DNA from: Limanda limanda
Lineage: Eukaryota; Chordata; Actinopteri; Pleuronectiformes; Pleuronectidae
Direction of reading: 5' to 3'
Assembly: GCF_963576545.1 (NCBI RefSeq)
Contig: NC_083655.1
Location: 19,576,204-19,640,203, forward strand
DNA length: 64,000 nucleotides
Part shown: one piece after another, positions 1 through 12,200 of the stretch
How positions within the stretch are numbered: position 1 is the first letter of the stretch
Layout of the letters: each line of letters starts with the position of its first letter
Notes under the pieces: model-generated
Told to the model about the DNA's origin: nothing
The model's input: only the letters and a program-made list of their open reading frames with translations
The model's database searches: none
Position numbers and translations under genes: made by a program

Positions 1-3000
1 ACGATTTTGCCTTACAACTATCGCAGGGGCGTTTCCGATTGAAGGCCGGTTGCAGCGTGTTAACAATTTTACATCTTAATGCTACTGATTGTGTCGGCGT
101 CTCCCCGATCCTGAATCGTAAACGTCAAACATGTTTAGCATCGGCTCTGACAATTGAGAGCGAGCTGACTGGGAAGCGTCACCAACCAGATGTTGCATCT
201 ACTTGTATAGCTGTGACAAAAAACTAAAATACATTTCCAACTCACCTTCAGCTCGCTCTGCAATAGGTTATTCCACCTTCTCAGCCATGACTTCAATTAT
301 ATTTTAGACTTTTTTTCTTTCAAAACTGCATGTGCAGCAAGCTGATGACATCGATCCTCCTCGATCACATTTGACAGTGTCTGTAAGATCTCAAGTCTCT
401 GGAATCGCCCCAGGGAAATTGTTTCATACAAAGAGCAACAAACGTCATCTTAGATTCTGGCCAAATTTTGGATAACATCAGGTTGAATGCCACATGCACT
501 CACTTGTTACACATCATCTTCAACATGTCTAATGTCTTATGTTGGGAAAAGGAAAGTATAGATGCAGGATTTCATGCTTTTCAAGAGAAATTGAAAATAC
601 AATATATATTTCTTTTTTTAGAGATAAGCCAGTTTGCCTAGTTTGTGCAGATACACTCTGAGTGATGATAAAAGGTTAGTCTTGACACTACATGCAGCTA
701 AACTGGTTTAGTTTTACACCCCCACAAGCAGCTTTCACAAGACCATGTTCTGACAGAGACAATCCTATTCAGGTGACGTTTCTTTTTTGAGGGAGCTAAT
801 GATTAAGAGGCCGAAACCTGATTTAAAAGGAGACTTTGTAAAGGAACTTTTCTGCTGTGGAGCTGCTGACAGTGGACAAAGTGACATTTTTCCAAAGGGT
901 CAGTTTGTGTGAAAGTCAATCATAGATTCATTAAATTAGAAACCAAAAAAACTGACTAACCTTGCAAGAAAGTCCTCAGGATCTTTCAGTCCTGTGGAGA
1001 CACACTTAGTAACCCTCTGATTGAGACAACCTGCTGCTGTGAGCGGGTTAAAACTTGCAAAGACTTGTGCTCCATTCGAGATCAACTAACCCAAGCCAGC
1101 TGTGAGTAGTATCAACATCACTACCATCTGACGTCAGACACATTGCCAAACAGGAGCAGTTCCAGCAATAAAGAGGTTAGTCTGAAAAAAGGATATGATA
1201 ATTTAGTCGACTTGAAGAAAGTAAAAAGGGAAATATTATGTTTCATTATAGTTTGGGAGGATGGTGAAGCATAATCTCAATTGCCTATCCACATATTATT
1301 GTGTTTTGCCATCCTGTAGCCTGAAAGGTGCACAACATCCAATTCGGGGGAAACTCAAAATACTTAGAGTACATTTAGAGGTCTGCAAAATATGACATAA
1401 ATGTTGCCGATAGCTCCAGTGTCCAACAGCACTCTAAATTACAACTGTATCGATTTTACATCCATTACATTTCCCAAGGTCGATAAAATACAAGGTGTAA
1501 AAGGACAACTCTGGAGTCCTATGAAGGCATATTCTTTACCCTTGTGGTGCAGCCATGCAAAGTGTTTCCCCTGTTCCGAGGCTTACATCAGTGTAGTGGT
1601 TGAGATGAAAATTATATTGATCTTCTCATCTGACTCTGGGTAAGCTGGTAATCAATGTGTATTTTCCGAAATGTCAGACTGTTTATTCTGATGCTGCACT
1701 GCGGCCATGTCTCACTTTATCAGCTCCATGTGACAGCGTAGAAAGCAGCTGTTGATTCAAACGTCTTGATGGATTTTATGACGCCGATCTCGTGAGAGGT
1801 TATTCCTCCCTCCCCTTCTAGCATGTTTGCCCGATGCCAGTACTCAGCACCAGAGATAATTTCACGTTCAGAAGTGTACCAGTTGGACAGGAGTCTGTTC
1901 TCTATTGTAGTACCATTTTGTAATGAACACTGTGCTCAAAAACATAAACAGTCCTGTTATAGAAGCAATAACCCCCTCACATATCCCACTTAATACCCAG
2001 ACTTACATCAACATCCCAATGGTGTCTTTCTGTCGATCTGATGAATTGAAGTCCAATATTCAATTTACTTGAACATAGTTTGGTCCCCATAACCCCCTGA
2101 AATAAAGGCTCTTTAGCTTGATTGATGCTTAGTTTTCTTCTCTACTTTGACTCTTTAAAATCTGAAGCTGGTGTGGCAGCTTACAGCTTGTTTTGGTGCA
2201 AAGAGGTGCCTGATGTTCTGAAGCCACTTGGCCCTCTTGCTCTCCTCAGTTGTGTTGCTTTTCAGGGCTAAAAATATAGATGAAAGTTGTTCTAGATTAA
2301 TATTAATGTTTTATGTCTTCATAGTGTCTTCATCCAACTGCACCCGATTTGTTGAATATTCAGGTTATATCCAAATGCACCTCTCACACGTATTTAAAAT
2401 CCACAACTAATAATTCAGTTTATGTAATGGTCTGTAAATGTGCAAGTTCTAGGATCCCAGTATCAACTACTCTGTTTTTTTTATAGCAATCCACTGATAG
2501 TACAAATAGGTTATCTTACTGCTTTTATAGTAAAACCAAATGAGCTATATTTCACAACAACACGCTATCTGATTGTTCTTTTATTATTTGATTGAAGTAC
2601 CACTCCTTTCCTTGTATTCTCTGCGTTGACAATAATCTGAATTGTAATTTTATTATTTACTGTTCTGTTTTTGCAAACAGCAATGAGCAATTTCAATTTG
2701 TCTATTCCTTTGTTTCACCGACTTGTTTGTTTTTTCTCACAATACCTTTTTCATTTCCTTTCTTTCTTTGAACGGAAATTATGTAAGCATAATAATGTTG
2801 ATTTAATCAGCTATTACTGTTGTTTGCCTGAGGCCAATGTTAGGCCGCATGACTGACTTGTTCCTAAGTGGGCTCTTGTTGATCAGTTAATTAGTGTAGA
2901 GTGGCTATATTTAAGTTAGCTCTTGTGGTTTCAGGTCAGCAGCTCTTAGCCATGAACCCAAATAATGCAGGTCAGACAGGCCACCATATAGCTTTGATAT

Positions 3001-5323
3001 AGTTTTCATTTAGTTATAAGGTACTCAAAATAATAAAATAAGATCTCAAAAGATGGAAAAGCGATAACATAATATTATAGTATATAGAGAATATATCACG
3101 TATTTAATTTTTAAAGATGTGATACTGTGTAATTGATCACTAAACAGTATAGCACTGTTGTCAACACGCTGCAGTGAATATTCTGGAGCTCACAATCGCT
3201 CTGCACTGTTAGAGGCTAATTGTTGACTGTACTTAACTAAGGTTAATGTAGCTTTCTAAATTGAGCCTCGTATTGGGTGCTGCTCATTGTTTACAGTGAC
3301 AGTGCCTGTTGGAGTGGGAACGCTGGGAAGACAAAGAGCTAAGTGCTGCACTTAAGAAGAGATTGCTACAAAATGGAACTTTGTCCCGAATTTGCAACAC
3401 AAATCAGTTCTAACCAGATTTGGAGTGTTGAGGATGGAGCAGGTGATTCTGGTGTTGACGGAAGCTGTTATCCCACAAAGCAAAGCACAGCTGCCATTGA
3501 AGAGACAGCTGAAGGAAAACACACTCACTTGATTACGGCTTGATCATCCAATTTTAGATTGACTGCATATGTTGGGTTTGCACGAGTATTCACTCTACGT
3601 AGACCCACAGATACACATGAGTGTATCTCCACTGATCAGAGGGATTCAGAAATATGTCAGAAAAAGGGGGGGGGGATGGCATAAATCTTTTGAAAGTCAC
3701 ACATGGGTGGAGCAGAGGGGAAGATTCTGACCACGTGACAAAAAATTGAAATGAGGTAAATTACTGGGGCGCGTTCAGCTCGGTTGTTCGGATGAAGGTT
3801 CTGGTTTGTTACAGCACGAATAACTCTACCTGTTGGTTGGCAGAACTAAGAGCTCTGGAAATAACATCAATTGACCCATAAAAGTAATTTCCATGTAGTA
3901 TTTGTTTTATTTATTGAAATTATCTTTGTGTATTTAAAATTACCAGTTTTTCATTATAATAAAAAAACATGCATTCAATGATATCTTTGGCCACTTCGGG
4001 GGTAAAAATAACATGGATTCAACAACACCTCAGATGGTAAACACAATATTAGCAATCATGTTGAGAACACAACCTTATTTCGATTTGGTGTAACCGTTTT
4101 TTTGCTCTGTTTTGGTGTCCACCGACATCTGAGGGCATTATTTGGGTTTTCAGGAGCGAAGTGATTGACTATACTGACGAGTGAGTCTCCAGCTATGTGG
4201 CTTAGTGTCTCTAAACGGTTTGGTGTTGTGTAGGGAGCGTACAGCTGATTTGTCAGTGTTGCTAAAACATCTAACCAATGCTTGAGGCTGATGAGACTGT
4301 GGAGAGTGGATCTACCTCCCCCTGTTTCTGATGGAGGCTGTATTTGGAAAATTAGTCTTTACGGCCCAGAGACCCCAAACAGAGAGCTTAAATTGGCTAC
4401 ATGTTGCATAAAGCTGCAGGGCTGGCTATTATTTCCCAGTGGGGTAGATTTCCTAGCAGTGCTTTAACCTAGCACAGTCATTTAATTGAATGTTAATATC
4501 GAGACGGTTTTTAATAAATTTAATTTAAAGTAATTGACCATTGACTCATCGGCTCAAGGTCATAGATCTCAGTTTTCCAGTTATGTGCTGTTTTTCTATT
4601 TTGGGTGGATGGGCTCATTGAAAACGCCCCTCGTCCTGTGACACGGCCTCATCACCGGAGACTCTGCATTCATTCCACTCCAACTCCTCACACCTAATTT
4701 TAAATGGCCACTTAAATCTCCACTCTTCCTGTGGGTTTCCATTTGAATTACTTTCAGACGGGGGCAGAAAACAGAGGGAGGGAGCCGAAAGGAGAGGATT
4801 GCTGTTGGTGTGGAGGGGGAGAGCAGTTGTCACAAGCTTCTACAACAGTTGGATTAACATTAAGGCAATTTTCCACAGCGTGCTCAAGTTGATGAAGCGG
4901 CGCCACTTTTGCATTCAGGGCCTGAAATTACACTCCCAGTGATGCTTTATTTAAGTATTATCTGTGGTCTCCACTTACATAAGCCCAGATGAGATGCCGC
5001 AGCACTGACATGTTTGCTGCCATGGTGCCACGGCGGTGGGGAATGTGACTGTGAATTACACAAACCCCAATGACATCGCTCTTTGTGTCTTTGAAGAGAA
5101 AATTGGAGGAACAATTCAACTCAGTCAAATGAGATAAAACCCTAATGTTCACTAGACCTTGATTATGCAAAACCACTGTTGCTGTGAATGAATAACGGCT
5201 GGTGTATAATAATTAAATACACTTAAACTGCAGCATTCTATTGACAGGGCTCTATCAGGCCAGTGGCAGTGTGAAGACCAGCACAATTCTCAGGACAGAA
5301 AAATAAAAAGTATTTACAATACG

Positions 5324-5328
<5 letters not shown>
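1..5328. other. Non-coding stretch, no gene recognised
   Basis: AT-rich DNA with only short chance reading frames; none shows a recognisable domain and none is framed by a convincing acceptor and donor pair. There is a homopolymer G run near 3,666-3,675. By position it is upstream intron or 5' flank of the plus-strand vstm2a gene, but no exon of that gene was found here. Confidence 0.6.
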
Positions 5329-5377
<49 letters not shown>

Positions 5378-5392
5378 TGTGTGTGTGTGTGT
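5329..5392. repeat. (GT)n microsatellite
   Basis: About 64 bp of GT dinucleotides with one TC interruption near 5,377. The His/Thr-rich reading frame on the opposite strand comes only from this repeat. Confidence 0.97.
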
Positions 5393-8253
5393 AGGGGGAG
5401 GGAGGGATTCAATATCCTCAGGTGGAAGCAGACAGAGAAAGCACTCTGCGTGAGTAAAGAAAGTCATTTCAAACTGTCAATCAAAGGGAATCACTGACAT
5501 CTGCTTGAAGATGGAGGTATCAATCACCCAGAGTGCAGCGGGGTTTAAACTGGGAATGCAATGACATGAGTCCCAATCTGAGGACTGGTTACTCTCTCTC
5601 TCACTCACTCGCCCGGTCCATGCACGCAGTCAGTGACGCCGATTGACTACAGCCTGAATACCAGAGTTTTTCAGGCTACTTTTGCTTAATGCATGCATAT
5701 GATTTGATTTTATCTTAACATCCTCTAGAATAGGGGGCTACTTGACTACATTGTGATGCATTCAGTATTAAAGTGACACACACTTTTCCAACACTTCTGT
5801 CCCTGTTTCCTCTGTTTTATTCTGTATATAATGATGGAGGGGGTCTCCAGCTGCTATTCAAATATCATGTTATGGTCATAAAGGTTAACGGGTTAATGTG
5901 CATGGTGGACCTGTTTCTCAGTGATGACAAAAGGCACTTTGTAGTCACTGCAATTTTTCTTTTAAATTTTAATAATTAATTCTTAAAAAAGGAATAAGAG
6001 GTTGCACAGTATGAAGAGCATTGATAAATTCACCCTGATAAAAATCTTATTAAAACCACTCAATATGTTTACCTTAGGTCGTGTTTAATTAAACCTTTGT
6101 GGTACATGTGCTCATGAGCACAAAAATACATCGAATAGCTCTCACAAAATATCATATTATCTCAATATTTTCAACAATTCCTACAATTGTTCAACACATG
6201 AGCAACGAACTGACGCTGCCTTTAAACACCACCGGAGAGCTTGCCATCAAATGCATGATCATGTATGTATATGCTTCAATAGTCCAATAAAATGGTTTAT
6301 ATAAACAGGAAAGTTGTTGTATCTTCATATCCCAGCACAACGAAAGCATCTCATCGCTTTGTCACCATCAGGCTCCATCAAACACTCTTTTTTCAGTTTA
6401 TTTCATCAAGTGACCAAAGACGTTGAAATTGATGAGTTCTATTTGTGTCTATGACTTTCAGACTCAGCAATAGACTTCTCCTAGGAAGACAGTCAGTGAC
6501 GTAAAAAGAAGGGGGCACTGCACAGCATCACATTCAAAGTTCATTCAGAAATTTCCGGGAAAAAAAATCTGACTACAAATGTTACAAGAACATTTACTGA
6601 CCTGAACAAGAGAGACGAGCTGGGCGTTACAAAGCTGCAGCGAAGGTTTTTTATTCAGTTGAAGTGAATAAGACAGTTTCCTTGTGAGGGGCAGCTGGGA
6701 GATTAAGGTTCAGTTTTGTTGAGATAAGGGCAGAGCATCTGATGGCTGCTGACAGCATCACTGCGTCGGTTCCAAGGACGATGGGAAGCAGAACAACAGC
6801 AACAAAGACCACACTGCAGTTCAGCACAGCTTTTGTCGTCTTTAACAAAAAAGAAAATCCAATTCGTAGAACACATTTGTCAAATCACTTTGGTTGCTGT
6901 TTGTTCTCCTTTGGTTATTTAGCTTTTTCAAAAAAGAAAAGGGAAGGTCACATGGGATAAAAATAAATAACTAACAGGATGTTTTTTTCCTGACAGGTTG
7001 CTGAATTTTAACAATGTTTGTGTTTATTTAAAAAGGTGTTTGGCATTATGCACAGCTTTCAGTTGGGGCAAAGGCCAAAAAAATAGACAAAACCAAATCA
7101 ACACACACCAGGAAGATAATAAATTTCAAGGCAAATTAATTGCAACGATATATTCCCATGGGTTGGGGGTGCTGAAAAAACCTCCAAATGACGTCCTGCA
7201 GCACAACATTAGATTGTTTAATTTGAATGGCCTGCAACCACATTTTACACTACAAAAAACATGTTCTACCTAACAACACATTCTAAATGTTAGCATCAGA
7301 TCGACTGCACAGAAAATAAACACAAAACAAATAAATATATACGAACATTTAATGTCATAAAACTGTCCTAGATGTGTTATGAACTCAAAGTTGCAGGCTC
7401 ATGTCTGCCTCTCACGATCCTACAGGCTCATGGGAGTGTCTGCATTTAGCATGTCATTGAAAAAGTAAGACTGATCACTTGGGGGCCATGAACATCCACA
7501 GACCTTGGAGCAACCATGTCAAAGACCAAAGTGTTGTCAAGAGGAAAATCTTCCCCTAATCGCTCTGCCACAAAACAGGTCAAGGGAATCACTAGAGTTA
7601 TTCGGACTTCCTCTGGGAACCATAAAGATATCACAACAGCTTCCCCAGCAGACTCATCACCAGTTGTTGAGACGTGTTTCTCTACAGGCGAGCCGATTCA
7701 CCGGTGAAAATGTATTTCTTTCAAATTCCAAGAAACCCACCATGACTTCCCCAGTGTAACACTAGAATTAATCAATACGCTCCACATCACATCATTAAAT
7801 TCAAACATTCACTGTCATAATTGCAAACATCTGCAGTAAAGTAAATTTTTTTCCCACAATTTATGTCTTGCCATCTGCCCCCCCTCCCACACACACACAC
7901 ACAAACACCTCTGACGTCTGGCTGCTGTGATTGTTTACCTCATAAAATTGATTAAGACACTAATGCCTGCCGAGTTGAAGGAGTTGTCCGAGGTTGCTTC
8001 TCAGATTGAAACACTATCCGTTATCCGAGAGCGACACGCAATTAAACTTTACGGATAAAATGACGATCTGTTAGGATGACGTGCAGGATTTGTGGGTCTG
8101 TGACTGTGCAGCCAAAGCGAGGCCCACGCTACATGCCTCAGTGCCCACCTGGCATTAACATGCGTCTTGGGCTGATTGGATCACAAAAGGACGGCTCCAA
8201 GTGCGTCACTTCACACCTGATTGAATGCGTCTCCTCGTGTGTCTCAAGTGTCC
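5393..8253. other. Non-coding stretch, no gene recognised
   Basis: No supported gene. It holds CT-rich patches (about 5,590-5,610) and a short CA tract (about 7,888-7,907). The small reading frames lack domain signatures and codon-level coherence. Confidence 0.55.
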
Positions 8254-8459
8254 ACTTGTGATTGGATCTCACTTCCCCGCTCTATATGCAAATAGACACG
8301 TACGTTGTTTCTGCTCACGAGGACCAAATCATGTTGTCTGTGGCCAGTCTGTGTTTACAGACGTGTCCTTCGTCAATGTGTGAGTGTGTCAACAGGGAGA
8401 CAGAGGAACCAGGAGCGGCTGAGCAGATCAAAGTGCAGAGTACAGCTCGTGGAAGTTTT

Positions 8460-8482
8460 AACCAGACTAGTTTAGTCTGGTT
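8460..8482. repeat. Short perfect hairpin inside the transposon remnant
   Basis: The 10-bp arm AACCAGACTA at 8,460-8,469 is followed by a 3-nt loop and its exact reverse complement at 8,473-8,482. Confidence 0.85.
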
Positions 8483-8742
8483 GAATCGAACCATGGAGCG
8501 TTTACGCCGTGTTGCGGTTCCTTTGGATGGTGTGAACACTGGATTCAAAATCGGGTGCGGACCAAACAACCGCACTCCGGTCCGCCTTGAAGAAATGGCG
8601 TCCGACTGATGTCAACTGAACTCTTGAGGGTGTCAACACCCTTTTAACCAATGACAGGAGGTGTACCAGTATATCTGTCATACCATTGTTTTTTTCTTCC
8701 TGTTTTGATGACCGGTGAGTGACCACACCTTTTGCGACCAAA

Positions 8743-9030
8743 ATGTCAACTGGCAGGGGACAAACGTGGACTCAGGACAAAGTGAGATACCTCATGGATA
8801 TTTTGGCTAAGGAGAAATAATCACAGTTACTAGAGAAGGTGCACAAGAACACAGAGGAATTCCAAAATAATTAGCGTGAAAATGGAGTGGATTCCAGAGA
8901 AATGTTGAGCAGTGTCGGGTTAAAGAGGAAAAAACTGACTCAGTACAGAACATCAAAGTATGTGATGCTTTGCAGAAAAGTGGTAGCTCTGCAGATGTAG
9001 AGGACATCTTAGTGATAGATCAACACCAGC
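8743..9030 (+). pseudogene. Broken Myb/SANT-like (Harbinger-type) protein fragment
   Basis: From the ATG at 8,743 the frame reads MSTGRGQTWTQDKVRYLMDI and then hits a TAA at 8,818-8,820. The pattern of a W(T/S) pair, then DKV, then a leucine/isoleucine helix is that of the first helix of Myb/SANT-like domains encoded by PIF/Harbinger transposons and the related MSANTD host proteins. Later, in a different frame (from 8,910), QCRVK followed by a stretch ending DALQKSGSSAD resembles the end of the same domain. So at least one nonsense change and one frameshift separate the two halves. It cannot encode an intact protein. I infer a dead transposon-derived copy; a decayed host MSANTD-like retrocopy is the alternative. 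Confidence 0.42.
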
Positions 9031-9232
9031 ATAAACCGAACCTGACACTGCTCAATGATTCACCATATCCAGCTAGAAATTGGGCTTTATTTACACTTTC
9101 TTGTTTGTTTTGGACCAGTTGGAAAAAGGGGAATCTGACATACGAATGTGGTTTAAGTGAACAGATCTCAAACTTGTCGTCTGTGTGTCTGGGATACACC
9201 TGAACCTAAAGCTGTCAACTTGTGATTGGATC

Positions 9233-12200
9233 ACTAGCCACAGATATTAATGCCGATTGGGCCCGACTGAAAGCTTTAATAGCAGCAACATATGAGTGCG
9301 TGCTCTGATGTTTGAAGCCGTTTTTACAAAAAATGTTTTAATGATGGAAAACAAGACTGCTGTACTTTTTCCAGGGAGCTGATTCTTGCATGAGAAATCA
9401 AGCCCCATTTTAGCTTTTTCACAGTCTCTTTAAAGGAATGTGACATCTAAGTGCAATTTCTCCCCTTCCTTGCCTCCACTTCTCCCTTTTAACTTTTGGA
9501 AATTTTGTGATAATTATTTTATTACCTTCTGAAGTCAGGCATCTGAACTTCAAAGCTGATATGGATTCATGGCAAAGTATTCAGAGGAGACACACACTCG
9601 CTCTCTCTCTCTTTCTCTCTCTCCCTCTCTGTCTCTCTCAGCCTCTCTCTGGCAAACTTTTTTATCTCCTTAAAGAGGTCTATTGCTTATGGAATCAAAG
9701 CAGTGCTGGAGCACAGCCTCTCAATAATGCAGCACGCACACCTTCCCTGGCTGTGGCTCACAGGAGAAAAGAGTGAAAAGGTTCGACTCCAAACCCCCAA
9801 AGCAATTGTTAAATAACACTGATTTCAAGCACCTCTGGAATTATTATTTCTTCCCAGAACTGTTTTCCTACACCTCAGACACAACATCTCTTTACCCATA
9901 ACTCAAACCTCGTTGAGACATTAATCTGACGCCTAAATCTTGTGATACAATTTGCCCCATTTTGAATCATAATTAAACCTCTGATTGAATATAGTGTCCC
10001 AATATAAGAACATTTGACCGATGTGCCAATTAATTTCCCTTCAAATAAGATAATATATTACATGTTGTTATACCCTGCATAACTAATAACTATTGCACGG
10101 CAATTATTCAACATAGATGTGACAAAATGCCCTAATGGCCACAAGACCCCAAAGTGACTGATGCAGATGTCATAGAATTTCAAACAGACAGAATTAGAAC
10201 ACAACATTCCTATTTCCCCACCTCATGGTCACAGACATACAGCACACTGATGTTTTTATTTTTATTTTTTTACAATTCGCTATGTTTGCCAAGGAAACAC
10301 AAATCTGAGAGACAGGGCCTTCTGCTCTCTGTCGCTTCACATCTTCTGATTGACTGATCAAAACTCAGTTGGGGGCTGACGGCCCTGACAGGAGGTCATG
10401 TCAGGGTTAAATGTCAAAACTTATAAGGGTCGGATATCCTCGGTATTTCAAGACATAAAGCATCGCTACACCATGGAGCATTTTGTAATTTTAAAGAATA
10501 GATTACTCATTACTCGTTTTAGTTTTTTCGTCTCGGTTTGATTTTGTGTATCTTTTTTTTTATGTGACAGTTCATATTGTGTCTCTTACCACAACACATT
10601 AGCTCACATCAAAATTCACACTTTGCTTTGGAACAGTATACTGTGCACCTCTTTTACAACAGTAAGCAATCACTGTTCATGTGGTGTCTTTTAAAATTAC
10701 ACAAAACAAGTGTAATTTACGCCATCAAATATTGGATACTACTTACCATATCATCCAATACTAGTCTGAAAAAGCATAGCCATGTTGCTTCTCTGTGTAG
10801 TCCAATGATGCTGTGGAAATATCTTCATGAGAATGCCTTCAATAAGCTGTCAAACACGGAATGATTGACAGCTGTCTTTGTTATTCACACATAAACCATT
10901 TCCAGGCGCGACTGGTTCATTACTCACTGCTCCGTATTTGCATCAGATATTCAATTTGGAAAAGATTCTTAGTCTGAATACATTTGGATCCAGAAATATG
11001 CCACGCAGTTGCTGAATCATGTTTTATTTAACATCCCCAACACGTACTTGGTTGTTGATGGTACAGGGAATTGAAAAGTCTGCAGCTTCCCAGTTCACTA
11101 ATTAGTCCAACACAAAACTAGTTGGTTTCCATCATAAATTATTAACTGGAAATGCTGCAATTGAAATGTTTATATTGTAGATTGGTAGAAGCTCAAACGG
11201 TAACTCGACCACAATTTTGATCAAGAATATGCACAAAAAAACTCTCAAGGTTCCACAATTTGAGCCAAATAAGCTGACTTGGAATGGAGTTAGGAACAAA
11301 TAAAGCAAACCAGTTTCAAGGAAAAGAACATAGACATCAGTGCCATTGAGTCAAAGCCACTTTAAATCATTCTGCATAAGGAATAAGATGCTGAAACATA
11401 AGATGAAGCATGGATGGAAAGCTATGTATAAAAGCTATATAACCTAATTATCTTAGGGCTCCAAGACCTTAGATCCTATAAAGACCTCCTGTTTTATGTA
11501 ATTTGATTAAACAATAATCTATTGAGTAATATGTATCAGGCAATTAAACGCATTGAATATTGGGCCTTTGAAACCCCTGAGAGTCTAAGTATTTGTCTTC
11601 AAAGACTTGGAAATTAGGTAAAAAGTTTTAAACCAAATTTGAAAAGGAGCCGTGTAACATAAAATCCACCTGAACGAAAAAGAGACCCCAGGACATACTC
11701 AGGTTTAGGGTCGAGTGGACTTTTGAAAACCTCTCGAAGATTAAAAACCTCGAAAAAAAAAACTCTGGTTGCCATCCAACTGTCTGAGAATTAAATAAAA
11801 CCACTTTCTCCAGGAGGACAGTGATCTATTGAGAAATTATAATAAATTTGATTAAAATACCGTGCATATTTCAGTGGATAACCATCCATGCTCTGTTACC
11901 TTATGTGAATCCGCTGCAAAGGCAATAAAGATAACCATAGCTAAAGATGTCCTGGTGCCTGAGAAGAACACAATTCATGAGCAGAACAGTAACAAAATAA
12001 ATAAAAATACCTCTACGTATGATCCTACCTCAGAGGTGGATATTTTCAATTTTTTTGGGGAAATGATAGATGCTCTGCCTACCCTTTTCCCCTTGGTATT
12101 CTCTTGCTATGAAGCAGCACTCATCAGTCTGGTTGGTAAACATGAGATAGCTGTGTGCATTGCGGAGCAGTTTAAAGTGATCAATAGTTAAATACTTACC

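Larger units (their letters stand above)
8254..9232 (+). mobile_element. Decayed DNA-transposon remnant bounded by direct repeats
   Basis: An identical 15-bp word, ACTTGTGATTGGATC, occurs at 8,254-8,268 and again at 9,218-9,232. Between them lie a CpG-containing, GC-richer segment (about 8,430-8,600), a perfect hairpin (8,460-8,482) and a broken Myb/SANT-like coding fragment (8,743-about 9,030). The segment differs in composition from the AT-rich DNA around it. I infer an old DNA transposon, most likely PIF/Harbinger because that group encodes a separate Myb-like protein. Exact ends and target-site duplications are not resolved. Confidence 0.4.

Noticed and set aside
6909..6925. CTTTGGTTATTTAGCTT, resembling the miR-9 core
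   Set aside because: One mismatch in the core, and no complementary arm nearby to form a precursor hairpin.
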